DNA of 64,000 bases from JAJRRS01 sp965230275. Lineage in GTDB: Bacteria > Planctomycetota > Phycisphaerae > Phycisphaerales > Phycisphaeraceae. Shown here piece after piece: positions 15,857 to 24,120 of this stretch (within the stretch, counting starts at the first letter, position 1; each line of letters starts with the position of its first letter). Below the pieces are notes generated by a model, which was not told where the DNA came from, did not search any database, and saw only the letters and a list, made by a program, of their open reading frames with translations. The stretch lies in the NCBI GenBank assembly GCA_965230275.1, contig CBDDKO010000002.1:248001-312000 (forward strand). Direction: 5' to 3'. The position numbers and the translations under genes are program-made.

Positions 15857-17248
15857 TCAAGCGTAGATCGTCTCAAGTTTGGCGTTTGGGTAGTAGTGCG
15901 AGCAGATGGCCTGCAGGTCCTTGCCGGTCAGCGCCATGCCCAGGGCGCCGATCTGGCAGAGGCCCGCGCCGTGGCCCCAGCCGGCACCGCGGAGCGTGAC
16001 CGATTGGATGGTGCCTGCGTCGTCACGGGCGATCCGGACGGCAAACGCGCTGCTGTAAAGGAAGCCTTGGTGCAGCACTTGCCGGATGCGGTATTCGCTG
16101 TTCAGGTCGTGCTCGATTGTTTGACCTTGCGAGTCAAGCCAGGTAAGCCGGAGCTTGCTCGCGCGTCCGCTGACGCCGCGGGTCAGAACCTCGATAGCGG
16201 TGAGTTGTTTCAAGCCGGACGCCTCGGGCAGCTTGTTACGCAATACGGTTTCGAGATCGGTGCGCACGTAGTCCACCGTCCAGCGGAAGTAGTCATCGAC
16301 TTCATCGACGCGGCCGAGGTATTGACTGATCGAATCAAGGGGCACGACGTTTGTGCAGCAGTAGGCGCGTGTCTGTTTGAGCCAGTCGCCGTCGAGGTAT
16401 TCGTCCAGGTTATCCTCCGTCACCGGCATGAAGCGCCGGAGGGGGTCGTCCTCGGGGGCATCCACCACCGCGTCGATCCCGGGTTTGGACTCGTCCCAGA
16501 CATGCTCAGCCAGTTCGGAGATGCCGCCGCAGCTCTTGGCGTAATTTGCGTCGAGGACCTTACCGTCCGGCGCGATCAGGACAAGCCCGCGCGTTGATTG
16601 GACCGCTTCGGCGGCCTCGGCGCTTAGGCCGTTGGTCCCTTGATAACGCTGGCAGCAGTCGTCGTTGCAGCGGTCGAACGGATCGTCGTCGTGCTTCGGC
16701 TCGGTCATCGCCAGGAGCCAGGAGCGTGCGACGACGCACTGGGCTTTGAGGAACTCGACCGGGCAGGCCCCGCCCATTTCCGCGGTGATGACGCCGACCA
16801 GGTAGTCTTCCAGCGGCAGTTCATTGATCACGACCAAGCCGCCGGGCGCTGACTGGAGGATCAATGAGCCGGCGTAAGACTGGTCGACCTGTTTCTCCCA
16901 GTGAAAGCCCCGGCCCGCGACGACGTTGCGCACGGTGATGCCTGCACCGGGGTGCAGCGGTATGGGTGAGATCGGGTCGAGTCTGATTTGTTTGAACCCG
17001 CCGAGGGTTTTCCCCGCCCACTTCACACCGACATCCAGGCCGTGCTGGTCGACACGGATCGGCACACTGGAGAGGTCCTCGACGATCACGCCTTGCTCCC
17101 CGCTGATCGTGTATTGAGCGTCCGGGAGCTGCAGTTCGACCGGGTCGAAGCCGTCCTGTTCAAGCACCACACCAATGCGAACAACGGGCTCTGCTTTTAG
17201 CCCGAGTGACCCATCTTGGAGGTGGATTGCGTTCTTAGAATTGTTCAA
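15857..17248 (-). CDS. SpoIID/LytB-domain protein
   Basis: 463 aa. SpoIID-type proteins are lytic transglycosylase-like enzymes acting on peptidoglycan. Family features: LPLEDYLVGVITAEMGGACPVEFLKAQCVVARSW, NYAKSCGGISE, and the C-terminal GAGWGHGAGLCQIGALGMA. The N-terminal ~120 residues (strands with VRIGVVLEQDGFD and PGAGITVRN) resemble the extra beta domain often in front of SpoIID. No clear signal peptide is visible from the start used, which is odd for an envelope enzyme; the true start or export route is uncertain. CNDDCCQRYQG is the cysteine-containing loop typical of bacterial SpoIID homologues. Confidence 0.88.
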   Translation of the reverse strand: MNNSKNAIHLQDGSLGLKAEPVVRIGVVLEQDGFDPVELQLPDAQYTISGEQGVIVEDLSSVPIRVDQHGLDVGVKWAGKTLGGFKQIRLDPISPIPLHPGAGITVRNVVAGRGFHWEKQVDQSYAGSLILQSAPGGLVVINELPLEDYLVGVITAEMGGACPVEFLKAQCVVARSWLLAMTEPKHDDDPFDRCNDDCCQRYQGTNGLSAEAAEAVQSTRGLVLIAPDGKVLDANYAKSCGGISELAEHVWDESKPGIDAVVDAPEDDPLRRFMPVTEDNLDEYLDGDWLKQTRAYCCTNVVPLDSISQYLGRVDEVDDYFRWTVDYVRTDLETVLRNKLPEASGLKQLTAIEVLTRGVSGRASKLRLTWLDSQGQTIEHDLNSEYRIRQVLHQGFLYSSAFAVRIARDDAGTIQSVTLRGAGWGHGAGLCQIGALGMALTGKDLQAICSHYYPNAKLETIYA

Positions 17249-17507
17249 GCTGAGTGCCTTATAAATGTATTAGAAGAAGCTCGGCTTCTCTTTTTGAGCC
17301 CGTATGATTATATATTTTCGAGCGGCTGGGGTTTCCTGTCCAGAATTCAACCCTCGAAGGAAGAACATCAGCCAGGCCGTGACAGCTTAATCGAATGAAG
17401 GTGTTTAATCACACAATATGATCTGCTATGATCTACGCTCGTTTTCAGGCGGTGTGTTCTAATCGCTATCCCTTGGGAGGGGGATCAGACTGATCATTCA
17501 TGGCCGT
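17249..17507. promoter_or_regulatory. Divergent intergenic region
   Basis: About 260 bases between divergent starts, so promoters for both genes should lie here. A small hairpin AGAAGC-TCG-GCTTCT followed by CTTTTT lies at 17275-17295 and reads as a weak terminator or attenuator on the plus strand. ATGATCT is repeated ten bases apart (about 17417-17434). No convincing -35/-10 pair is seen. Confidence 0.3.
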
Positions 17508-18968
17508 ATGTTAGCTGTCGTGGGTCGATACGTGCAGGTGTGTGCTGCCGTTGCGATCACGTCCGGCAGTGTATCTGCGGCGATCGATCCATCGGGTACG
17601 GTTGTTCTCTACAACGACAGCGACAGTCAGAGCATCGAGATCGCAAACTACTACGCGGTTGTACACCCCGAGGTCAGGTTGCTGGGCTTATCCGGTGTGA
17701 GCTCAGCCGAGGAAGTGACGCAAGATCACTACCTTGATGTGATCAGGCCCCAGGTCCTTGCAGGGATCGATGACAGCACAGAGCTGATCGTGACGACCAA
17801 GGGCCTGCCGCTGCGCATCCATAACACATCGAGCAATCCCGGCACGTACGACGGCTGGCGCGGATCGCGATTCGGCATGTCGATACCCCATGATTGGTGG
17901 GCAAGTTATTCCAGTCTGGAGAGCGAACTGACACGCATTGACGTGATCGACTCAACGGAAGCGATGGGTGATCAGGCTTACTTGTTCTCCGGTTCGGCAT
18001 TTGGATATGAAACAAACCATCATGCGGCGAATCCTTACTACAACCGTCGCGGAGCGTTCGAACGCTCCGATCCGGCCAACGAAGGTATCCGTCTCACAGC
18101 GCGACTGGATGGTTTCAGTTCCGACGATGTGAGATTGTATCTCGATCGTGCCCGGCGCAGTTATCTTGGGCCTGGCTCACAGTATGTTGTTGTGGATGAT
18201 GACCCCGAAGCCCTGGGCACCAATGCGGACCTGATGTCTCGACTGGTTGATCATGTGTTGATCCCCGCCGGTCAAGCCGTGGTGCATGATACGGGACCCC
18301 ATCACGTGACGGATGCACCGGGTCCGGTGATGGGTTATGTCGGCCACGGCTCACAGGCGGAAGCGAACTTTCAGATGTCCGACCTGAAGTTCGACTACGT
18401 TCCGGGCGCTGTCATGCATACCTGGGAGAGCTTCAACGCATACAGTTTTAAGCCCGGCGCGAACCGTTACGGGCAGTGGTTGATCGGTGAATGGCTAGCC
18501 GATGGCGGCACCGCTGCGCTTGGCCATGTAGAGGAGCCCACAGCCTCGCGCATGACAGTCGCCAATGAGGACATCCTGTTCGATATGTTGCTCAAGGGCT
18601 ATACATTGGCTGAGGCCGCGTGGTCGGCCACGGGCCAGCTTTCGTTTGTCAACACCGTCGTTGGTGATCCGCTGATGTCATTCAGGCCTTGGATCCCAGG
18701 TGATGCGAATCTGGATGGAAGGGTCGGCCTTGATGACTTGGACAGAGTGCTAGGACACTGGGGTAGCACTGCCGAGTTGTATGATGCCATGGTTGGGGAG
18801 CTAACCGGTGATGGTTTTGTGGGGCTTGATGACCTGCAATTGGTTCTGGAAAATTGGCCCGGCGGGATGGCCTCCAATCAGAGCGGCACTGTCAGTGTGC
18901 CGGCACCTTCCGGGTGGATCAGCCTGCCTGCGGGTCTGATATGGGTGGGGATTCGCCGGCGCGTATAA
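17508..18968 (+). CDS. TIGR03790-like secreted protein with dockerin-like repeats
   Basis: 486 aa. The body matches what I recall of the TIGR03790 family, a secreted family of unknown function found in PEP-CTERM organisms: VVLYNDSDSQSIEIANYYA, ELIVTTKGLPLRI, PYYNRRGAF, VMGYVGHGSQ, GGTAALGHVEEP and VVGDPLMSF. Two degenerate dockerin-like units follow (GDANLDGRVGLDDLD and GDGFVGLDDLQ, encoded at about 18703-18855). The C-terminus is VPAPSGWISLPAGLIWVGIRRRV-like, a PEP-CTERM layout with P-A-P in place of P-E-P. The N-terminus is a signal peptide (VCAAVAITSGSVSAA). Function unknown; the sorting-type tail points to the cell surface. Confidence 0.72.
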   Translation: MLAVVGRYVQVCAAVAITSGSVSAAIDPSGTVVLYNDSDSQSIEIANYYAVVHPEVRLLGLSGVSSAEEVTQDHYLDVIRPQVLAGIDDSTELIVTTKGLPLRIHNTSSNPGTYDGWRGSRFGMSIPHDWWASYSSLESELTRIDVIDSTEAMGDQAYLFSGSAFGYETNHHAANPYYNRRGAFERSDPANEGIRLTARLDGFSSDDVRLYLDRARRSYLGPGSQYVVVDDDPEALGTNADLMSRLVDHVLIPAGQAVVHDTGPHHVTDAPGPVMGYVGHGSQAEANFQMSDLKFDYVPGAVMHTWESFNAYSFKPGANRYGQWLIGEWLADGGTAALGHVEEPTASRMTVANEDILFDMLLKGYTLAEAAWSATGQLSFVNTVVGDPLMSFRPWIPGDANLDGRVGLDDLDRVLGHWGSTAELYDAMVGELTGDGFVGLDDLQLVLENWPGGMASNQSGTVSVPAPSGWISLPAGLIWVGIRRRV

Positions 18969-19080
18969 GTAGGGTGGCTTGTGTTCCATCCGTTATGATT
19001 CAACAGCGGGGTGGTGCGTTAGAGACCGTATAATTCCTCCAGATAAACATAGTTACATTGATGCCAGCCGCCGAGAATCC

Positions 19081-19108
19081 TTGAATCGGGTTTGATCAGG
19101 GGTATACT
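19081..19108 (+). promoter_or_regulatory. Promoter of the 19175 PEP-CTERM gene
   Basis: TTGAAT (19081-19086), a 16-base spacer and TATACT (19103-19108). The likely start of transcription is near 19115, 60 bases before the GTG start. Confidence 0.5.
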
Positions 19109-19174
19109 TGACGACTAAGAAGTCACGAATCTGACGTTTGGCGGGGCGTTAGGCATCAAGTCGAGAGGTGTGCT

Positions 19175-20002
19175 GTGTTTTTTAGCAAGCCGTGTTCTGG
19201 TTTGATTTGTGTGTTGGTCTGCGCGGCCGTGATCGGTGGGTCGCCGGCTGCGTCCTATGGGTTTTCGGTTGACAACAACAACACGGTGCCCGGGGTTGTC
19301 GCAAATAAATATCTGGTCGATGGCGGGGGGGCCGACTGGCTGACCGCGGCGCTGCTGCTGAATCTGAGTGCCGGCAGCGTCTATAACGACCCATTGTTTA
19401 ACGGCAACCTGCCACAGGAGAATTCCTGGGGGTCGTTACCGGACCTGGAGTTTGATACGTGGGTCGGTGTGCCCGGCGACGGGACCAATTCGATCCTGGG
19501 TAGTGCCGCCGACCTTGGTGATGCACCGGGCCCGCCGATATTCACCGGGCAGAAAGTCAGCGCCTCATGGTTCAACAACGATCCGAGCAACACGGGGCTG
19601 ACACGCATCGCCAACATCTCGCTGACCGACGACGCGATGGGTACGTTTACGACGCGCGTGTCCTTCTCCGGCTTCCCCAATGCGCAAGTCATCAACGAGT
19701 ACGGCTTCATCATTAACGGCGAGATCTACTTCCATATCGATGGGGACCTTGACAACAATGGGTTTGTCGGGCTCTCCGATCTTGACCTCATCCTGAACAA
19801 CTGGAACCTGAATATCCCGGCCGCCAACCCGATAGCCGACGCGAACAACGACGGTTTCGTGGGTCTTGACGACCTGGATATCGTGCTGAACAACTGGAAC
19901 GCGGGCTTCCCCCCGGCCTCCGGAACAAACGTCCCCGAGCCGGCGAGCCTGATGCTATTAGGTGTTGGTGCGGCAGCGGCGATGCGCCGCGCAAGGCGCT
20001 GA
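19175..20002 (+). CDS. PEP-CTERM protein with dockerin-like repeats
   Basis: 275 aa with a GTG start. Signal peptide at residues 1-28 (hydrophobic LICVLVCAAVIGG, then SPAASYG). The ~150-residue body (VDNNNTVPGVVANKYLVDGGGADWL...) resembles small planctomycete extracellular proteins of unknown role. Two dockerin-like units, GDLDNNGFVGLSDLD and NNDGFVGLDDLD, each end in LNNWN (encoded at about 19741-19905). A PEP-CTERM tail VPEPASLMLLGVGA...RRARR follows. It is likely sorted to the outer surface. No enzyme motif is seen. Confidence 0.8.
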   Translation: MFFSKPCSGLICVLVCAAVIGGSPAASYGFSVDNNNTVPGVVANKYLVDGGGADWLTAALLLNLSAGSVYNDPLFNGNLPQENSWGSLPDLEFDTWVGVPGDGTNSILGSAADLGDAPGPPIFTGQKVSASWFNNDPSNTGLTRIANISLTDDAMGTFTTRVSFSGFPNAQVINEYGFIINGEIYFHIDGDLDNNGFVGLSDLDLILNNWNLNIPAANPIADANNDGFVGLDDLDIVLNNWNAGFPPASGTNVPEPASLMLLGVGAAAAMRRARR

Positions 20003-20051
20003 ATACCTGCTAACTTACACGAAGGTCTTGGGCTGCTGTCCGGAGCGGAAA

Positions 20052-20124
20052 TGGGAGTGGCAGGATTCGAACCCGCGACCGAGCGATTATGAGTCGCCTG
20101 CTCTAACCACTGAGCTACACTCCC
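20052..20124 (-). tRNA. tRNA with CAT anticodon, probably tRNA-Ile2 (lysidine-modified)
   Basis: Minus-strand cloverleaf: acceptor GGGAGTG/CACTCCC, D-arm GCTCAGTGGTTAGAGC, anticodon stem GGCGA/TCGCT around CTCATAA (anticodon CAT), T-arm CGGGTTCGAATCCTG, discriminator A, no encoded CCA. The anticodon arm and variable region (GGCGACTCATAATCGCT, then GGTCGC) match, from memory, the bacterial tRNA-Ile2 read by TilS rather than elongator tRNA-Met. The start G1-C72 pair excludes a typical initiator. The amino-acid identity is an inference. Confidence 0.85.
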
Positions 20125-20173
20125 GCGGTTGTGGGGTATTGTAGCGGGTAAACCGGGGTGCGTAATTCGTGGC

Positions 20174-20200
20174 CGTCATTCCCGCGCAGGCGGGGATCCA
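20174..20200 (+). repeat. GTCATTCCCGCG-type dispersed repeat
   Basis: CGTCATTCCCGCG, CAG, GCGGGGATCCA: a CCCGC/GCGGG hairpin inside a sequence known as a common intergenic repeat in several bacterial phyla. It lies directly upstream of the tRNA gene (minus strand). Only one copy is seen in this window. Confidence 0.5.
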
Positions 20201-20254
20201 TACACGTTAAGTAATACATGCAGATGATGCTGTCGCTTGCCATGTCAGCATGCA

Positions 20255-20280
20255 CGGCGATCTGCGATCGCCCGCTAAAC
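20255..20280 (+). repeat. Dispersed palindrome, GGCGATC..GATCGCC + CGCTAAAC, copy 3
   Basis: Same 26-base layout, loop TGC as in copy 1. It lies downstream of the sugar ABC operon (minus strand), about 40 bases after the permease stop. Confidence 0.75.
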
Positions 20281-20318
20281 AGCGTCACGTAGATGTCGGG
20301 TTACGACACGGGGGGCTA

Positions 20319-21542
20319 TTAGCCCTTCATGCCGGTGGTGGCGATGCCTTCGATGAAGGCTCGCTGGGCGACGAAGAACAGGACGATGATCGGCGCCAGG
20401 ATCAGGGCGCTGGCGGCCATCAGCTCGTTCCACGGCGTGCCCTCGTGCTGGCTCTGGAAGGTCTGCAGGCCCAGGGCGAGGGTGTACTGCTCTTGATCCT
20501 GGAGGTAGATCAGCGGGCCGATGAAGTCGTTCCAGACGGCCAGGAAAGTGAACAGGGCCACGACCGCGAGCGCCGGACGGCTCAGCGGCAGGATGATGCG
20601 GAAGAAGATGCCCAGTTCGTTGCAGCCGTCGATACGGGCCGCTTCCGACAGCTCGATCGGCAGGGTGCGGAAGAACTGACGCAGCAGGAAGACGAAGAAC
20701 GGCGAGGCGAAGAACGCCGGGACCCACAGCGGCTTGTACGTGCCGAGCCATTGGCCCAGGCCGTGCTCACCCATCCAGCGGAAGATCGCGAACAGCGACA
20801 CCATCAGCACGGGGAAGGGGACCATCATGGTGGTGAGCATCAGGACGAACAGCGGCCCGCGTCCGCGGAACTCGATCTTGGCGAAGCCGTAGGCGGTAAA
20901 TGCGCTGGAGAAGACGGTCCCGAAGACGCAGAGCACGGCGATGATCAGCGTGTTGCGCGTGAAAAGCGGGAACTTCATCTTGTCGTGATGGATGACGTTG
21001 TAGTAGTTGTACCAGCGTGCGTCGGCCTGCTTGTTGACGTCCGCGAGCTTGGCCATGAACCATTGGTTATCGAGGAACTTGCGCTCGTGACGGTAACGCA
21101 CCTGCCGATCCTCGTCGGTGTATTCCATCTTCTCGACGATGGTCGGGACGACCTGCACGTAGGGCTCTTCTTCGCTGGCGGGGACCTCCTCGACCAACTC
21201 GCCCTTGTAGTCAGTCCCGGCCGGCAGGACCTCGCGTGCGCCGGATTCAGAGTTGTGGACGACGATCTGCGGCGTGGTGAAGGCGGTGCCACGGATGCTG
21301 ACGGCCTGCTGCTCGCCGTCCACTTCGGTGAATAGTGTGTAGGGGATGAACGAGGGGGATTCTTCCTGCGTCTGCTCGTTGAGCTTGAGTGAAGTTGAGA
21401 CCATCCAGATCAGGGGCATGATGAAGCCGAGGCAGATGATCAGCAGCGACGCGTGAACGGTCAGGCGCTGTACGAGGGGCAGCTGCCGGCCTGACTTGGC
21501 GACGTACTTCTTGCGTTTGGTTTTCGGCTCGGTCGATGCCAA
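20319..21542 (-). CDS. Sugar ABC transporter permease, MalG type, with large inserted domain
   Basis: 407-aa inner-membrane permease of the carbohydrate CUT1 class. TM1 is near residues 31-49 and the others follow from about 197. The EAA loop that docks the ATPase is present (ELSEAARIDGCNELGIFFRIILPLS). Odd feature: about 110-130 residues (roughly 65-185, rich in Glu, Val, Tyr) lie between TM1 and TM2, where MalG-type proteins have only a short loop, making the protein about 120 residues longer than usual. Start: TTG at 21542, two bases after the upstream permease stop, with GGGAG 8 bases before. The open frame extends further upstream but there overlaps the neighbouring gene out of frame. 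Confidence 0.88.
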   Translation of the reverse strand: MASTEPKTKRKKYVAKSGRQLPLVQRLTVHASLLIICLGFIMPLIWMVSTSLKLNEQTQEESPSFIPYTLFTEVDGEQQAVSIRGTAFTTPQIVVHNSESGAREVLPAGTDYKGELVEEVPASEEEPYVQVVPTIVEKMEYTDEDRQVRYRHERKFLDNQWFMAKLADVNKQADARWYNYYNVIHHDKMKFPLFTRNTLIIAVLCVFGTVFSSAFTAYGFAKIEFRGRGPLFVLMLTTMMVPFPVLMVSLFAIFRWMGEHGLGQWLGTYKPLWVPAFFASPFFVFLLRQFFRTLPIELSEAARIDGCNELGIFFRIILPLSRPALAVVALFTFLAVWNDFIGPLIYLQDQEQYTLALGLQTFQSQHEGTPWNELMAASALILAPIIVLFFVAQRAFIEGIATTGMKG

Positions 21543-21544
21543 AC

Positions 21545-22477
21545 TTAGTCTCCCTGGTAATGGACCCACCGCTTGCTGGTCCAGAAAGCGACACCGGTGA
21601 AGAACAGGATGATGAGGAACTGGATCCACGCCAGAGCGCTGGCGTAGCCGAAGTTGATGTAGCTGAACGCGTTGTCGAACAGGTACATGGTGTAGAAGTA
21701 GGTTTCGTTGCCGGGCCCGCCTGCGGTCATGATGTAGGGCTGTGCGAAGACCTGGATCGTGCCGATGATCGCCATGATCAGGTTGAAAAAGATCACCGGC
21801 GAGATGGTCGGGAGTGTGACGTGGCACATGCGTGACCAGGTGCCCGCGCCATCGATGTCGGCGGCTTCATAGAGCGAGGTGGGCACGTCCTGTAGGCCGG
21901 CGAGGTAGATGACGACGGTGTGCCCGACGCCCCAGAGGCTCATCAGCGCCAGGGCGGGCATGGCGGTGCGTGCATCGGTCAGCCAGCCGGGGCCGGGGAT
22001 GCCGATGGATTCGAGCCCGGCGTTGATCAGGCCGTGCTTCTGGTTGAACAGCCACATCCAGAGCATCGCCGAGGCGACCAGCGGGACGATCGACGGCAGG
22101 AAGATGATCGTGCGGTAGATCGACTGCCCGGCGATGCGGGAGTTGAGCAGCATGGCCATGCCCAGCGAGACGAGCATGCCGGCGGGCAGGGCGAGGACGG
22201 CGTAGTAGCCGGTGTTGACCAGGGCTTTCCAGAAGACGGGGTCGCCGAAGCCGCCTTCCGAGTTGGTCTTCCAGAGTAGTTCGCCGAAGTTGTCGAGCCC
22301 GACAAAGACCGGTGCGCCGCCTTCCAGCAGTTTGTAGTCGGTCAGCGAGAAGTAAAGCGAGAGTATGATCGGCAGGGCCATGAAGACCGAGAACCCGATC
22401 AGCCACGGCGAGATGAACGCCATGCCCTTGAAGAAGTTCCGCCAATCGCCCTTGGTCATGCGCAGCGACTTACTCAT
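21545..22477 (-). CDS. Sugar ABC transporter permease, MalF type
   Basis: 310-aa inner-membrane permease that pairs with the MalG-type protein. Six hydrophobic segments, first near residues 18-38 (FISPWLIGFSVFMALPIILSL). EAA loop: EAADIDGAGTWSRMCHVTLPTISPV. Its start overlaps the stop of the binding-protein gene by 4 bases (ATGA-type coupling), so the three genes form one operon: binding protein, MalF, MalG. No ATPase is present in the operon; a shared MsmK-like ATPase elsewhere is typical for this class. Confidence 0.92.
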   Translation of the reverse strand: MSKSLRMTKGDWRNFFKGMAFISPWLIGFSVFMALPIILSLYFSLTDYKLLEGGAPVFVGLDNFGELLWKTNSEGGFGDPVFWKALVNTGYYAVLALPAGMLVSLGMAMLLNSRIAGQSIYRTIIFLPSIVPLVASAMLWMWLFNQKHGLINAGLESIGIPGPGWLTDARTAMPALALMSLWGVGHTVVIYLAGLQDVPTSLYEAADIDGAGTWSRMCHVTLPTISPVIFFNLIMAIIGTIQVFAQPYIMTAGGPGNETYFYTMYLFDNAFSYINFGYASALAWIQFLIILFFTGVAFWTSKRWVHYQGD

Positions 22478-23928
22478 CCACCACGCTCCCGCTTCTTGCG
22501 TTTATCATCGATTTCATAGAACCGGTCGAGTTTCTTTTGCATGCGCGCCTGGGCCCGATTCAGTTCCTGGGTCGGGTCGACGCCGTCCTTCCAGATCGCG
22601 ACCTGCGCGACGGACATTTCGCGAGTGACCTCGCCCCAGATCGGCAGGCGTGGTGTGGTCCGTGCGTTGGGGCTGGCTGCGAGGGCTTCGAAGGTCTTGA
22701 TGTACGGGTTGGGATGGTTCTCGATGAACTCGGGGCTCACCTCACGCAGCGGCGAGTTCTTGCCGTGGCCGGCGCAGAGCCGCTCCATGATGTCCTGGCG
22801 GTTCATCCACTTGATGAACTCGAAGGCTTCTTCGGGGTGCTTGGCGTCCTTGGGGATGCAAAGCACGTCGCAACGGGCCAGGCCCACCAGTTCCCGGCCG
22901 TCGGCCGAGGGGAACGGCGCGGCGCCCCAGCTGTAGTTGGTCTGCCGTTCGTCGCGTGGCAGGCGCATTTCGTCTTCCTTGCTCATCTTCCAGCGGTTTA
23001 CGCCGGGGCGGTTGTTCTCGAAGTAGATCACCTGCCACGGACCTTGCAACTCCATGACGATGCTGCCGAGTAAGAAGGGGTTCATGGCGGTGGATGCTTC
23101 GCCGAAACCGCTCTGGAAGCTGTCCACCACGGCCGCATCGTACTTGGTGGCATAGCCCTGAATCCATTCGAAGGTCTCGATGAACTCGGGTGAGTTTAAG
23201 AGCAGCTTGCGGCTTTCTTCGTCGTAGTAGTCGCCGTTGAACCAGAAGATGAGGCTGGTGGTCAGCCAGTCGGGGTTGACCGGGAGATAGCCTGCACGTT
23301 CCAGTGAGCCACGGCTGCCGTCGGCCTTGGTCTGGTAGGTGGTGAGGGCTTCGGCCCAGCGGTCCAGTTCGTCAAGCGTGCGCGGCGGGACGTTGGGGTC
23401 CAGGCCCGCTTCGCGGAGCTTGTCGGATTCTTCAAGGACGACCTGCTTGTTCCAGTGAAGGGCGGTGACCCATGGGGTGCTGACCAGGCCGTAGAGCTTG
23501 CCCTCGTAAGAGCAGCCTTCCCAGTAGACGGGCTTGTAGTAGTCTTCGGTGATGCCGGCATCGGCGGCCAGTTCGGTCAGGTCGTACAACGCACCCAGTG
23601 AGGCGAACTGCGGGACGTTCTCTTCCCACATCCCCGCGATATCGGGGGGGACTTGCCCGGCGGCGGCGACCAGGATCTTCTGGTTCACACCGCTGACCGA
23701 GAGGTAGTTTACGTAGATGCCTTTCTCAATGCCGACCGTGTCGTTGAACTCACGGACGAGTTCGGAAAGGATCTCTGCCTCGGTGCCACCCCATTTTTCC
23801 CAATATTGGATTATGACCCGGCCGTCCTCGCGGACATCTTCAATATTCGGGCGCGGGCCAAACATCAGCAGCACAGCCGCAAAAGCGATGAAGGTGCCTA
23901 GTACGCCGCGTTGGATCCATTGCATCAT
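22474..23928 (-). CDS. Extracellular sugar-binding protein of ABC transporter (family 1)
   Basis: 484 aa. Captures the sugar outside the membrane. The N-terminal signal or anchor is hydrophobic at about residues 9-23 with no lipobox cysteine, so the protein is either released or tethered by the uncleaved helix. Family 1 signs: IIQYWEKWGGTEAEIL near the N-terminus, GQVPPDIAGMWEENVPQFASLGALYDLTEL, and the late ALEFIKWM-type helix (AFEFIKWMNRQD). First gene of the ABC operon, behind a good promoter. The substrate is not deducible. Confidence 0.88.
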   Translation of the reverse strand: MMQWIQRGVLGTFIAFAAVLLMFGPRPNIEDVREDGRVIIQYWEKWGGTEAEILSELVREFNDTVGIEKGIYVNYLSVSGVNQKILVAAAGQVPPDIAGMWEENVPQFASLGALYDLTELAADAGITEDYYKPVYWEGCSYEGKLYGLVSTPWVTALHWNKQVVLEESDKLREAGLDPNVPPRTLDELDRWAEALTTYQTKADGSRGSLERAGYLPVNPDWLTTSLIFWFNGDYYDEESRKLLLNSPEFIETFEWIQGYATKYDAAVVDSFQSGFGEASTAMNPFLLGSIVMELQGPWQVIYFENNRPGVNRWKMSKEDEMRLPRDERQTNYSWGAAPFPSADGRELVGLARCDVLCIPKDAKHPEEAFEFIKWMNRQDIMERLCAGHGKNSPLREVSPEFIENHPNPYIKTFEALAASPNARTTPRLPIWGEVTREMSVAQVAIWKDGVDPTQELNRAQARMQKKLDRFYEIDDKRKKRERGG

Positions 23929-23988
23929 GAGGGTGGGACCGTCTGCTAGCTGTTGCCGCGCTCGGCGGCTTAATTCGATGAGTCGGAT

Positions 23989-24016
23989 ATATTAGTAGGA
24001 ATCAGTCCGGCGTCAA
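23989..24016 (-). promoter_or_regulatory. Promoter of the sugar ABC operon
   Basis: On the minus strand: TTGACG (24011-24016), a 16-base spacer and TAATAT (23989-23994), giving a leader of about 55 bases before the ATG at 23928. Confidence 0.6.
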
Positions 24017-24042
24017 AGTGTGTCGCTAATATATAACGCCGG
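24007..24042. promoter_or_regulatory. Candidate operator: CCGGCGT/ACGCCGG inverted repeat over the -35 box
   Basis: CCGGCGT at 24007-24013 and ACGCCGG at 24036-24042 are perfect inverted copies. The first arm covers part of the -35 box of the sugar ABC operon, where a repressor would block RNA polymerase. No regulator gene is adjacent. The upstream divergent gene may also be affected. Confidence 0.35.
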
Positions 24043-24120
24043 CGGACACTGAGACGGTGTGCGTGCAGATAATAAGAAACGTGACGCAATTACACAGGCC
24101 CTTTAATTAGCCCAAAGCCC

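Noticed and set aside
20319..21827. Longer version of the MalG-type permease beginning at 21827
   Set aside because: The first ~95 residues would overlap the MalF gene out of frame and are His/Arg-rich. TTG at 21542 with GGGAG upstream fits the operon.
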